In this document: piece after piece, positions 55,146 through 62,355 of the stretch
How positions within the stretch are numbered: position 1 is the first letter of the stretch
Layout of the letters: every line of letters begins with the position of its first letter
The notes under the pieces: generated by a model
What the model was told of the DNA's origin: nothing
Database searches by the model: none
What the model saw: the letters and a program-made list of their open reading frames with translations, nothing else
Position numbers and translations under genes: made by a program
From: Ignavibacteriota bacterium
GTDB lineage: Bacteria > Bacteroidota > Ignavibacteria > Ignavibacteriales > Melioribacteraceae
NCBI GenBank assembly: GCA_016713565.1
Contig: JADJOX010000007.1
Coordinates: 310,001 to 374,000, forward strand
DNA: 64,000 bases
Reading direction: 5' to 3'

Positions 55146-55169
55146 GGTTTAAATTTTTCTCTTTAAACC
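55146..55169. promoter_or_regulatory. Perfect inverted repeat in the sigma/Spy-like divergent region
   Basis: GGTTTAAA and TTTAAACC form an 8-bp inverted repeat with an 8-base spacer, extended by near-complementary CAT/GTG flanks. Just after it, AAACC followed about 14 bases later by CGTGTC (55184-55189) resembles an ECF -35/-10 pair (AAC and CGT cores). It sits 36 bases before the Spy-like ATG. Its role as an operator or promoter is an inference. Confidence 0.4.
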
Positions 55170-55224
55170 GTGGTTCGGTCAATCGTGTCAAATAAGCAAA
55201 ACCAAAAACAATTTAGGAGGAAAA

Positions 55225-55752
55225 ATGAAAAGGATTTTCAAAATATTTATCGCATTATCTGTTTTACTTATTTCCCAAAATATGTTTGCTCAAAAAGAAC
55301 GAATGTTCAAAAACGATATGTTTGGAATTAAAAAATTAAATTTAACAGATGAACAAAAGAAAAAATTTGATCAAATTCAATTTACGCATGAAGAAAAAAG
55401 GATTGATTTGTGGGCAAAATTGAATAAAAACCGATTGGAAATTAAAAAATTGTTCAATGCCGAAAATTTTGACGAAAACGAATTTGTTAATTTGACTCAG
55501 AATGGCGAAAAACTAAGAAATGAGCAATCCCAATTGAGAACACAAATGTGGCTTGATGTTTATAGAATTTTAGACAAAGATCAAAAGAATGAATGGAAAG
55601 CTCATTTTGCCGAAATGCCGGAAAACTTTAGAGAAAGAATGAATGACTCCAAAAAAATGCACAGAAATTTTGACGATAAAAGAGAAAAAAATTTAATGCC
55701 TCCACCGCCTCCGATGGATAGTGACAACGATGAACCACAACCTGAAAATTAA
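55225..55752 (+). CDS. Spy/CpxP-like (LTxxQ-type) periplasmic protein
   Basis: 175 residues. Signal peptide (KRIFKIFIALSVLLISQNMFAQ), then LTDEQKKKFDQIQFTHEEKR, the LTxxQ-containing helix of Spy-like periplasmic chaperones, two charged helices and a Pro-Asp/Glu-rich tail (PPPPPM, NDEPQPEN). Spy-type proteins bind misfolded polypeptides under envelope stress. It diverges from the ECF sigma gene, sharing a 122-base intergenic region with an inverted repeat and an ECF-like promoter candidate. SD AGGAGGA is strong. Confidence 0.72.
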   Translation: MKRIFKIFIALSVLLISQNMFAQKERMFKNDMFGIKKLNLTDEQKKKFDQIQFTHEEKRIDLWAKLNKNRLEIKKLFNAENFDENEFVNLTQNGEKLRNEQSQLRTQMWLDVYRILDKDQKNEWKAHFAEMPENFRERMNDSKKMHRNFDDKREKNLMPPPPPMDSDNDEPQPEN

Positions 55753-55780
55753 ATTAAATCTTTGATCAAAAATGTTCTAC

Positions 55781-55807
55781 AAACCGGAAACTTTTCCGGT
55801 TTTTTTA
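55781..55807. terminator. Bidirectional-looking terminator between converging genes
   Basis: AAACCGGAA pairs with TTCCGGTTT across a three-base loop (ACT) and is followed by TTTTTT on the plus strand. It closes the Spy-like gene and meets the 3' end of the minus-strand gene at 55805. Confidence 0.8.
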
Positions 55808-56584
55808 TTTCTCATTTGCTTTCAGTTTTTCAATTCCGCGCATATATCTTTGATAACCTTCCGGAATTTTTGGACCTGTAAGATTCATTTTTGACGAAGC
55901 AGATTTTTCAACAAACATGGGTTCCCCGCTTTCTGAAATAAAGTAATGTGAAACTATTGAAAAAATTTCATCATAACCTTTTACTTTCAGAAGCTGCAAA
56001 CCGTAAAGTTGGTCAAAGAAATAAATCAAATCTTCCTTAGAACCTTTCCAAACAATTTTTCTTTGTTTTTCTTTAAGTTCTCTTATAGAAGTGGAATTCT
56101 CCATTTGATTTGGCTTTTCATCTTTAAATTTAGACTGCTGTTCTTCAATTTCATCTTGAAAATTTTCTTGTTCTCGCATTGTTGATTCTCTTAATGTGTT
56201 TTTATTATTTTCTTTTTCCCGCTGTTCAATCCAATATGTAATTTCGGCATCAATAAGTCTTACAAACTTTTTATAGTTTAAAACTTCCTCACGTAGATGC
56301 CTTTTTAATATTTCATCGCTTAAAAATCTATTTGAATATAAAGGTGAATTATAAAATCCCGCGACTTTTTGAAGAAATTCGGTTAATTCATCACACCCAT
56401 CATCGGTAAATTTATTTTTTGTTATATAGTTTCTTAAAGGCTGAAACTTTGTTTGAACAAAGCATTGAATAACCTTGTTTACTTCAATCTTTACCTCGAA
56501 TAGAAAACTTAATTTTTCTTCAATTTTCAAATATGTTTCAAGCGTAAATAATATTTGATGATAATTAAATTTTCCAACAACCAT
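55805..56584 (-). CDS. RteC-like protein of unknown function
   Basis: 259 residues. The N-terminal half is helical and basic; a Glu/Gln/Lys-rich low-complexity stretch sits near 145-165. The C-terminal segment IVWKGSKEDLIYFFDQLYG and FSIVSHYFISESGEPM resembles the RteC domain (W-x-G-S-K-x-x-L-I-x-L-x-Y-A-L type) that in Bacteroides regulates conjugative-transposon excision. No transposon or integrase gene is present here, so this is only a fold-level similarity. It is a single gene of unknown role. Confidence 0.5.
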   Translation of the reverse strand: MVVGKFNYHQILFTLETYLKIEEKLSFLFEVKIEVNKVIQCFVQTKFQPLRNYITKNKFTDDGCDELTEFLQKVAGFYNSPLYSNRFLSDEILKRHLREEVLNYKKFVRLIDAEITYWIEQREKENNKNTLRESTMREQENFQDEIEEQQSKFKDEKPNQMENSTSIRELKEKQRKIVWKGSKEDLIYFFDQLYGLQLLKVKGYDEIFSIVSHYFISESGEPMFVEKSASSKMNLTGPKIPEGYQRYMRGIEKLKANEK

Positions 56585-56662
56585 AAAATCTCGTTTAAAG
56601 CGTAATTTGCCTATTCAATAATCGGTTGAGATAAGTAAATGTTAAGAGAATTTTATTTCTTT

Positions 56663-57364
56663 TTACGGATTGTTTGGTCTGATTTCTATATCACTTACAA
56701 GTGCGTTTTGAGGAAGGTTAACTATAGAATAAGTAATTTCCGCAACATCTTTAGGTGATAAAAATTGTTTATTGTTTTTATGGATGGGTGAATTTTTGAT
56801 CATTTCTGTATCGGTTGAACCGGGACAAACCGTTATTATTCTTATGTCAAATTTTCTGACTTCAAGCATTAAAGATTTTGAAAAGCCCATAACCGCGTGT
56901 TTGGTTGCGGAATATGTGGTTCCAAAATCAAAGCCATTTTTTCCGGCTTGCGATACTATATTAATAACTGTACCATTTTTATTTTCAATCATATTTTCAA
57001 TAACGGCTTTAGTAAAATTAAATACGCCAATAACATTTGCATTAATTTGATTTTTAAAATCTTCTAGGGATGTATCGATAAATTTTTTAAATATTGCAAT
57101 TCCAGCATTGTTTATCAAAACGTCAATTTTTTCTTCTTTTGTTAAAATTTGCTCAATGGAATTTTTAACAAAAGTCAGATCAGCTACATCTCCAATAAAA
57201 TATTCGCAATATGCATTATTTTTTTCAATTTCACTTTTTACTTTTTTTAATTCGTTTTCATCTCTTCCAAAAATAAAAACATTGAAATTTTCTTTTGAAA
57301 ATCTTAATGCAATTGATTTGCCGATTCCTCTGCTGGCTCCGGTGATAATAACGTTTTTTCTCAA
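56663..57364 (-). CDS. Short-chain dehydrogenase/reductase
   Basis: 233 residues with the SDR markers GASRGIGKSIALRF (NAD(P) binding, about 8-21), NNAGIA (about 84-89), and the catalytic series S in NIVSQAG, Y and K in YSATKHAVMG, ending with PGSTDTEMIKN. Length and layout are of the classical SDR family. The second SDR gene upstream and the folE/PTPS genes suggest a pterin-related reductase, but a 3-oxoacyl or other carbonyl reductase is not excluded. Confidence 0.88.
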   Translation of the reverse strand: MRKNVIITGASRGIGKSIALRFSKENFNVFIFGRDENELKKVKSEIEKNNAYCEYFIGDVADLTFVKNSIEQILTKEEKIDVLINNAGIAIFKKFIDTSLEDFKNQINANVIGVFNFTKAVIENMIENKNGTVINIVSQAGKNGFDFGTTYSATKHAVMGFSKSLMLEVRKFDIRIITVCPGSTDTEMIKNSPIHKNNKQFLSPKDVAEITYSIVNLPQNALVSDIEIRPNNP

Positions 57365-57368
57365 TTTA

Positions 57369-58076
57369 TCATAAATCTCCGGTAATTGGTCGCAATAGAA
57401 TTTCTTCAGGAACCATATTTCCGTTAATTTTTAATATGTTTGAAATAAAATCAGCTATATTTTCCGCTTGCATCATTTTTGACGAATATTTGGCTAACAC
57501 TTTTTCCGGCCAAATTTCCGTGGAAGTAGCACCGGGGAAAATATTAATAATTTTAATATTATGTTCCCTAACTTCTTCGCGTAAATCTTTTGAAAAATAA
57601 TCCAAGCCGGATTTTGAAGCCGCGTAAACGCTGCTGTTTTTTAGAGTCTTTTTGGCTGCAACTGAAAGAATATTTATTATTGTTCCGGATTTGTTTAGAA
57701 TCATTTCCGGTAAAACTAATTTTACAGTATAAATTGAACCAAGTAGATTAACCTTAATTATTTGATCAATTTCTTCAATCGAATTTTCCGCAAAAGGTTT
57801 GAAAGAGGATATGCCGGCATTATTAATCAAACAATTTATATTATATTCATTTTTTACTTTGGAAATTTTTTCACTTAAATCTGCAAAATCGGAAATATCA
57901 TTTTGTATGGCCAATATTTTTGAAGATAAATTAAATTCATTATTTATTTCCTCAATTGGCTTAATTCTTCTTGCAGAAGCGATAATGTTATAATCGGATT
58001 GACTTAATTTTTTAGTTATTGCCAATCCAATGCCGGAACTTGCGCCGGTAATCCAAACAGCATCTTTTTTCCCCAC
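57369..58076 (-). CDS. SDR resembling Chlorobium sepiapterin reductase
   Basis: 235 residues. GASSGIGLAITKKL (cofactor loop), NNAGISSF, Ser in NILSVAA and YAASKSG with Tyr and Lys give an active SDR. The C-terminus EEILLRPITGDL closely resembles the end of the sepiapterin reductase of Chlorobaculum tepidum (recalled as EEIILRPTSGDI), which reduces a 6-pyruvoyl-type pterin to a tetrahydrobiopterin. It starts two bases before folE ends and follows it in the same operon. Its assignment to biopterin rests on this similarity and on the neighbours. Confidence 0.85.
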   Translation of the reverse strand: MGKKDAVWITGASSGIGLAITKKLSQSDYNIIASARRIKPIEEINNEFNLSSKILAIQNDISDFADLSEKISKVKNEYNINCLINNAGISSFKPFAENSIEEIDQIIKVNLLGSIYTVKLVLPEMILNKSGTIINILSVAAKKTLKNSSVYAASKSGLDYFSKDLREEVREHNIKIINIFPGATSTEIWPEKVLAKYSSKMMQAENIADFISNILKINGNMVPEEILLRPITGDL

Positions 58077-58078
58077 AA

Positions 58079-58645
58079 TTAAATCCTTTTGTGAGATATT
58101 AAATCAAGAAATTCTTCCCTTGTTCTCGCGTCGTTTTTGAATCCGCCGAGCATTGCGCTTGTAACTGTGTATGAGTTTTGTTTTTCTACACCGCGCATCA
58201 TCATACACATATGGTAAGCTTCCGCAACAACTGCAACGCCAATGGGTTTAAGATATTTATTAATTGTGCTGGCAATTTCTTGTGTCATTCTTTCCTGAAC
58301 TTGAAGTCTTCTGGCAAATACTTCAACAATTCTTGGTATCTTACTCAAACCAACAATTTTTCCGTTTGGAATATATGCAACATGAACTTTTCCGTAAAAT
58401 GGTAAAAGATGATGTTCGCACATACTGAAAAAATCTATGTCTTTTACAATTACCATTTCGTCATATTTTTCTTCAAACACAGCGTCGTTTAATACTTTTT
58501 CAATATCCTTCTCATATCCCGAAGTTAAATATTGATATGCTTTTGCTACTCGTTCCGGTGTTCTTTTAAGTCCTTCACGTTCCGGGTTTTCACCCAATTC
58601 TTGTAATAAAGAATAAATATTTTTTTCAATTTTATCTTGATTCAA
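58079..58645 (-). CDS. folE: GTP cyclohydrolase I
   Basis: 188 residues. The zinc and substrate site shows SMCEHHLLPFYGK (Cys, His), the RVLQVQERMT-type segment (RRLQVQERMTQEIA) and AYHMCMMMRGVEKQNSYTVTSA (second Cys). The enzyme converts GTP to 7,8-dihydroneopterin triphosphate, the entry point to folate, queuosine-like and biopterin pathways. It is followed by a PTPS gene upstream in the same operon (gap of 5 bases) and by two SDR genes. Confidence 0.96.
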   Translation of the reverse strand: MNQDKIEKNIYSLLQELGENPEREGLKRTPERVAKAYQYLTSGYEKDIEKVLNDAVFEEKYDEMVIVKDIDFFSMCEHHLLPFYGKVHVAYIPNGKIVGLSKIPRIVEVFARRLQVQERMTQEIASTINKYLKPIGVAVVAEAYHMCMMMRGVEKQNSYTVTSAMLGGFKNDARTREEFLDLISHKRI

Positions 58646-58650
58646 AATTT

Positions 58651-59058
58651 TTACTTTCCTTTGTATTCTACAAAATTATTTTCAGTTTCCCGTAAAATTA
58701 CCGAATGCAGTTTTCCCGATGGTATTTTATCAGCAAGCTCATCCCAAATTTTAACTACAAAATTTTCAGTCGTGGGATTTATTCCCTCCATAAAGTCAAC
58801 GTCATAATTAAGATGTTTATGATCTACTTTGCTTATGATATTATCAATAATAATTGTTTTAAGTTTCTTAAGATCAATTACATATCCGGTCTTTTCATCT
58901 ATTTCTCCGGCAATAACAACTTCTAAAATATAATTATGTCCGTGTCCGTTCGGATTATTGCATTTTCCATATAAATTAAGATTTTCTTCATCGCTTAATT
59001 TTTCATTATGAAGTCTATGCGATGTACTGAATACTTCCCTTCTGGTTACATAAATCAT
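58651..59058 (-). CDS. 6-pyruvoyl-tetrahydropterin synthase, eukaryote-like
   Basis: 135 residues. The zinc site has His in FSTSHRLH, then His pair in [13 protein letters not shown], which also holds the catalytic Cys; DHKHLNYD gives the Asp-His pair, and TTEN and [12 protein letters not shown] complete the pattern. The run [20 protein letters not shown] is much closer to animal PTPS ([20 protein letters not shown], from memory) than to E. coli QueD. It converts dihydroneopterin triphosphate to 6-pyruvoyl-tetrahydropterin, or could act in queuosine. The neighbouring folE and sepiapterin-reductase-like gene favour biopterin. Confidence 0.9.
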   Translation of the reverse strand: [135 protein letters not shown]

Positions 59059-59059
59059 T

Positions 59060-59524
59060 TTATATTTCTTTCAAGTCATTATAAACTTGCTCAACATGAC
59101 CCGGAACTTTAACTTTTTCATATATTTTTTTTAAGGTTCCTTTAGCATCTATTAAAAAAGTTGTTCTTTCAACTCCCATATATTTTTTACCATACATATT
59201 TTTTTCTTTCCAAACACCGTATTTTTCTATCACTTCTTTTTCTTCATCGCTTAATAAAATAAAGGGCAAATTATGATGTTCCATAAATTTTTTATGACTT
59301 TCGACAGAATCGGGACTAACACCAATAATTACAGCGTCTAAATTTTCATATTGCAAAAAGGAATCTCTAAAATCACAAGCTTCTGTTGTGCAGCCGGGTG
59401 TTTCGTCTTTTGGATAAAAATATAAAATTACATTTTTACCCAAAAATTCTTTAAGAGTTCTTTTAGTTCCAAAGGAATCTTTTAATGAAATTGCGGGAGC
59501 TTTTTTTCCAACTTCAACCATCAT
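59060..59524 (-). CDS. bcp: Thioredoxin-dependent peroxiredoxin, Bcp type
   Basis: 154 residues with the BCP/PrxQ signature YFYPKDETPGCTTEACDFRD: peroxidatic and resolving Cys separated by four residues in helix alpha-2. VIGVSPDSVESHKKF and RTTFLIDAKG complete the fold. It reduces H2O2 and alkyl hydroperoxides. It precedes the PTPS gene by one base and follows dodecin in the same direction; a Fur-family regulator diverges nearby, which may control this region. Confidence 0.94.
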   Translation of the reverse strand: MMVEVGKKAPAISLKDSFGTKRTLKEFLGKNVILYFYPKDETPGCTTEACDFRDSFLQYENLDAVIIGVSPDSVESHKKFMEHHNLPFILLSDEEKEVIEKYGVWKEKNMYGKKYMGVERTTFLIDAKGTLKKIYEKVKVPGHVEQVYNDLKEI

Positions 59525-59571
59525 TTTCTCCGATCTTACAAATAATTAATAATATGAAATTTAAATTAAAT

Positions 59572-59769
59572 TTAAAGTTTACGTCCAATTTTTACAGTTA
59601 CTTGAAATTCAATTTTATCATCGTTTGTTACTCGTCCTCTTTGTTCAACTACTTCAAACCAGGAAACTCCGCCGTCGTTTTTAGCCTCATCAAGCGCATT
59701 TTTAACTGCATCAGAAATGCTTTGATTCGAAATGCCAACTCTATTAATTATTTCAAATGATTTGTTCAT
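59572..59769 (-). CDS. Dodecin family flavin/CoA-binding protein
   Basis: 65 residues, the size of dodecin. SFEIINRVGISNQSISDAV, GVSWFEVVEQRGRV (Trp-Phe contact with flavin) and FQVTVKIGRKL match dodecin. The protein forms a dodecamer that stores or buffers riboflavin, FMN or CoA. It is divergent from the fur-like gene, with 138 bases between. Confidence 0.88.
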   Translation of the reverse strand: MNKSFEIINRVGISNQSISDAVKNALDEAKNDGGVSWFEVVEQRGRVTNDDKIEFQVTVKIGRKL

Positions 59770-59877
59770 ATTTATCCTTTATTTTTAGAATATATTTTTT
59801 TAAAAATTAGTCAATTTATAATTGGAATTAAAGCTAAAATTTATTTCTAAAGCTATTCTAAATTAAATATTTTTTTT

Positions 59878-59885
59878 TATCTTTG
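59878..59885 (+). promoter_or_regulatory. Candidate -7 element before the Fur-family gene
   Basis: TATCTTTG fits the TAnnTTTG -7 consensus of Bacteroidota, 22 bases before the TTG start at 59908. No convincing -33 box; candidate only. Confidence 0.3.
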
Positions 59886-59907
59886 ATTTAAAAGTTATTG
59901 GCAAAAA

Positions 59908-60357
59908 TTGAAAAACGAAACTGCCCACGAAAAATTCAAAATATTTTTAAAGCACGAAAATCATCGGATTACTCCTGAAAGATTCGAAGTGCTTGATTAT
60001 GCTTTGGAATACAAAGGTCATTTTGGAGCAGACGATCTTTTTATTCAAATGAAAAATAAAAAGTCCAATGTTTCACGAGCTACGGTTTACAATACTTTGG
60101 AGTTATTGGATAAATGTAATTTATTGGCAAAGAGAAATTTCGGTGATGGAATTACAAGATATGAATCCAGTTATAACAGGAAAAATCACGATCATCTGAT
60201 CTGCATTAATTGTGGAAATATTACCGAGTTTACTTCCCCAAATATTCAAGAAAGTGTTAAAAAAATTTGTGATGAATTGGGATTTGAAAGCGTCGGTTAT
60301 AGTTTTAATATTTTCGGCAAATGCAAAAATGAAAAAAATTGCAAAAATTTAAAGTAG
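59908..60357 (+). CDS. Fur-family transcriptional regulator
   Basis: 149 residues from a TTG start. The winged helix has RITPERFEVLDYAL and SRATVYNTLELL (recognition helix), followed by the metal site YNRKNHDHLICINCGNITEF with His-His and a CxxC, and a second Cys pair in GKCKNEKNCKNL. The four-Cys structural zinc and the HDH site fit Fur/PerR. The divergent neighbours (dodecin, peroxiredoxin) would suit a PerR-like peroxide sensor, but the metal preference cannot be read. A promoter-like TATCTTTG lies before the start. Confidence 0.9.
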   Translation: MKNETAHEKFKIFLKHENHRITPERFEVLDYALEYKGHFGADDLFIQMKNKKSNVSRATVYNTLELLDKCNLLAKRNFGDGITRYESSYNRKNHDHLICINCGNITEFTSPNIQESVKKICDELGFESVGYSFNIFGKCKNEKNCKNLK

Positions 60358-60373
60358 TGTAAAGAAATAATTG

Positions 60374-61096
60374 ATGTCAAAAATAAATAATCAAAAATAT
60401 CCACTTGTTTGGGAAAAAAATAATTTTTTCATTAAAATTTTTTGCTCTATACCAAACATTGCAACCGGAATAATAATTACAACAAAGAATTCAACTTTAA
60501 TTGTTGATCCCGGAGACGGAATTTTACGAGATTTAAATAAAGATTATTCTGCAAAAAAAATATTGGAGATTTCCGATATTTTTATTTCTCACGGACATCA
60601 TGATCACATCGGAGGTGTTTGGTCACTTTTAACATATCTTTCTGTAATGAAAAAGAAAACTCCGCTAAATATTTATTATCCTCAGGGCTGTTTGGAAATT
60701 GAAAGTATATACAAAGCATTTAATGAAGTATATTCGCACGAATTAAAGTATAAAATAATTTTAAAACCAATCAATAACAGTAGAATCATTAAACGAAAAG
60801 ATATTATAATAAAACCATTCAAAGTAAACCACCGCGAACCGTCGGAAATTATGGGTGAATCCGTTGAAGTACCTTCACTTGGCTTTAAATTTTTCAACAA
60901 TGATCTCAGCATTTGTTATGGCGGCGATACGGCGTATTGTGATAATTTGGTCAAAATGTCGAAAGATTCTGATTTAGCAATTATAGAAGCGGGAGCGGAA
61001 ACTGAAAAGGAAACTGATTTACACTTAACGATTGAGCAAGCTACAAAAATAGGTAAAACCGCTAATGAGTATTTTCTGGTGCATGTTCCAGAGTAA
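60374..61096 (+). CDS. MBL-fold metallohydrolase, RNase Z-like
   Basis: 240 residues from ATG 60374 (a TTG lies three bases earlier). The zinc motif is ISHGHHDHIGG (HxHxDH), with an early LIVDPGDGIL, later NHREPSE and GGDTAYCDN (Asp) and HLTIEQATKIG before the final His in LVHVPE. This is close to RNase Z/ElaC-like proteins but short of the usual C-terminus and lacking a full flexible arm. It could process tRNA 3' ends or hydrolyse another substrate. Its last 35 bases overlap the convergent M23 gene. Confidence 0.8.
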   Translation: MSKINNQKYPLVWEKNNFFIKIFCSIPNIATGIIITTKNSTLIVDPGDGILRDLNKDYSAKKILEISDIFISHGHHDHIGGVWSLLTYLSVMKKKTPLNIYYPQGCLEIESIYKAFNEVYSHELKYKIILKPINNSRIIKRKDIIIKPFKVNHREPSEIMGESVEVPSLGFKFFNNDLSICYGGDTAYCDNLVKMSKDSDLAIIEAGAETEKETDLHLTIEQATKIGKTANEYFLVHVPE

Positions 61097-62339
61097 CAGC
61101 TGTACTAATTATTTTCATCCTATCAATTTTAGCATTTAGATTATCTTTTAATAAATTAAATTCTGGAAAATTTTCCACCAAAATAGATTTTGATGAAAAG
61201 AATTTTTGCGTAAGATAATTTACAAGTATACCGTTTTTCCAAAATCTGAAATCCAAATGCGGACCAGTTGATCTTCCCGTTGTACCAACAAAACCAATAA
61301 CTTGTCCTTGCTGAACTCTTGTACCTTTTCTAATTCCTTTGCCATATTTTGATAAATGCATATATCCTGATGAATAATTTTCATTATGCTTTATTTTTAC
61401 ATAATTTCCTGCAGCTCCGTTTCTTCGAGCTTCCAAAATAATTCCGTCACCGATTGCTTGAACAGGAGTCCCGACCGCAGCAGCATAATCAATCCCTAAA
61501 TGAGGTTTATATGTTCGCAGAATTGGATGTAATCTGCTTCGTGAAAAATTTGAACTTATTCTTTTGAATTTAAGCGGTGCTTTTAAAAATGCTTTCACCA
61601 AACTTTTACCATTTTCATCAAAATATTCATATTTGCCGTCTTGATTAAACATAAAAGCATTAAATTCTTCAGAGTTGTGAATAAACTTTGCGGCTTTAAT
61701 TTCACCAACATCAATAACTTCATCACCAAGTTTTTCTACTTCAAAAACTATAAAATAACAATCGTTTTTTTGGATTGTGTAAAAATCAATCTGCCAAGCA
61801 AATATATCTGCAAGTTTTGCGGCTAAAATTGGAGAAATATTATTATCATAAAATGTTTGATATAAAGAAGATGTGATTACTCCTGAAATGGTTCTTTCTT
61901 CAATCCGGGTTTCTCGTTTTACATAATTCACATCAATTGAATCTGAAATGCCAACCGTTACAAACTCCTTTGGATTTATTTCATATACAAAAGAGTTTAG
62001 AGAATTCGAAGAGTCATTATTTATATAAAATCTATATTTGTTTCCCGGCTTAATTTTTTTAAAATCAAAAAATGATTTCGCCTTAGTGTAAATTTCATTG
62101 ATTTTCGATGAAGAAATGTTGGTTGATGTAAGTATATCCGACAAAAATTGGTTTTTCTTTATCTCACCTTTAACAACATTAAATGAATCTATAGGAAATC
62201 CAAATCTGTCATATTCAATATTTACAGCATCGGACTTTATGTAAGGACTTTTTTCGTCATTATCTGTGCAACCGCTGATAATAATTACGATTAAAAAATA
62301 AGCAAATAAATATTTGATTTTTTCTCGAATAAAATTCAC
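61062..62339 (-). CDS. M23-family peptidoglycan-peptidase lipoprotein
   Basis: 425 residues. N-terminal lipoprotein signal with lipobox IISGC (Cys24), then an OapA/LysM-like beta-rich region (about 100-250) and a C-terminal LytM/M23 domain starting near HLGIDYAAAVGTPVQAIGDG (first His and Asp ligands). The final motif reads GPHLDFRFWKNG: the first His of HxH is kept, the second (a zinc ligand) is Asp. Related Bacteroidota proteins show similar variants at this position, and Asp can bind zinc, so activity is plausible but uncertain. It is an outer-membrane or periplasmic cell-wall enzyme or regulator. Confidence 0.88.
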   Translation of the reverse strand: MNFIREKIKYLFAYFLIVIIISGCTDNDEKSPYIKSDAVNIEYDRFGFPIDSFNVVKGEIKKNQFLSDILTSTNISSSKINEIYTKAKSFFDFKKIKPGNKYRFYINNDSSNSLNSFVYEINPKEFVTVGISDSIDVNYVKRETRIEERTISGVITSSLYQTFYDNNISPILAAKLADIFAWQIDFYTIQKNDCYFIVFEVEKLGDEVIDVGEIKAAKFIHNSEEFNAFMFNQDGKYEYFDENGKSLVKAFLKAPLKFKRISSNFSRSRLHPILRTYKPHLGIDYAAAVGTPVQAIGDGIILEARRNGAAGNYVKIKHNENYSSGYMHLSKYGKGIRKGTRVQQGQVIGFVGTTGRSTGPHLDFRFWKNGILVNYLTQKFFSSKSILVENFPEFNLLKDNLNAKIDRMKIISTAVTLEHAPENTH

Positions 62340-62355
62340 GATAATTAATTTTGAA

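Noticed and set aside
59814..59831. Fur/PerR-box-like sequence TTATAATTGGAATTA between dodecin and the Fur-family gene
   Set aside because: The right half is a poor match to the palindrome and such AT-rich strings are common in this genome.
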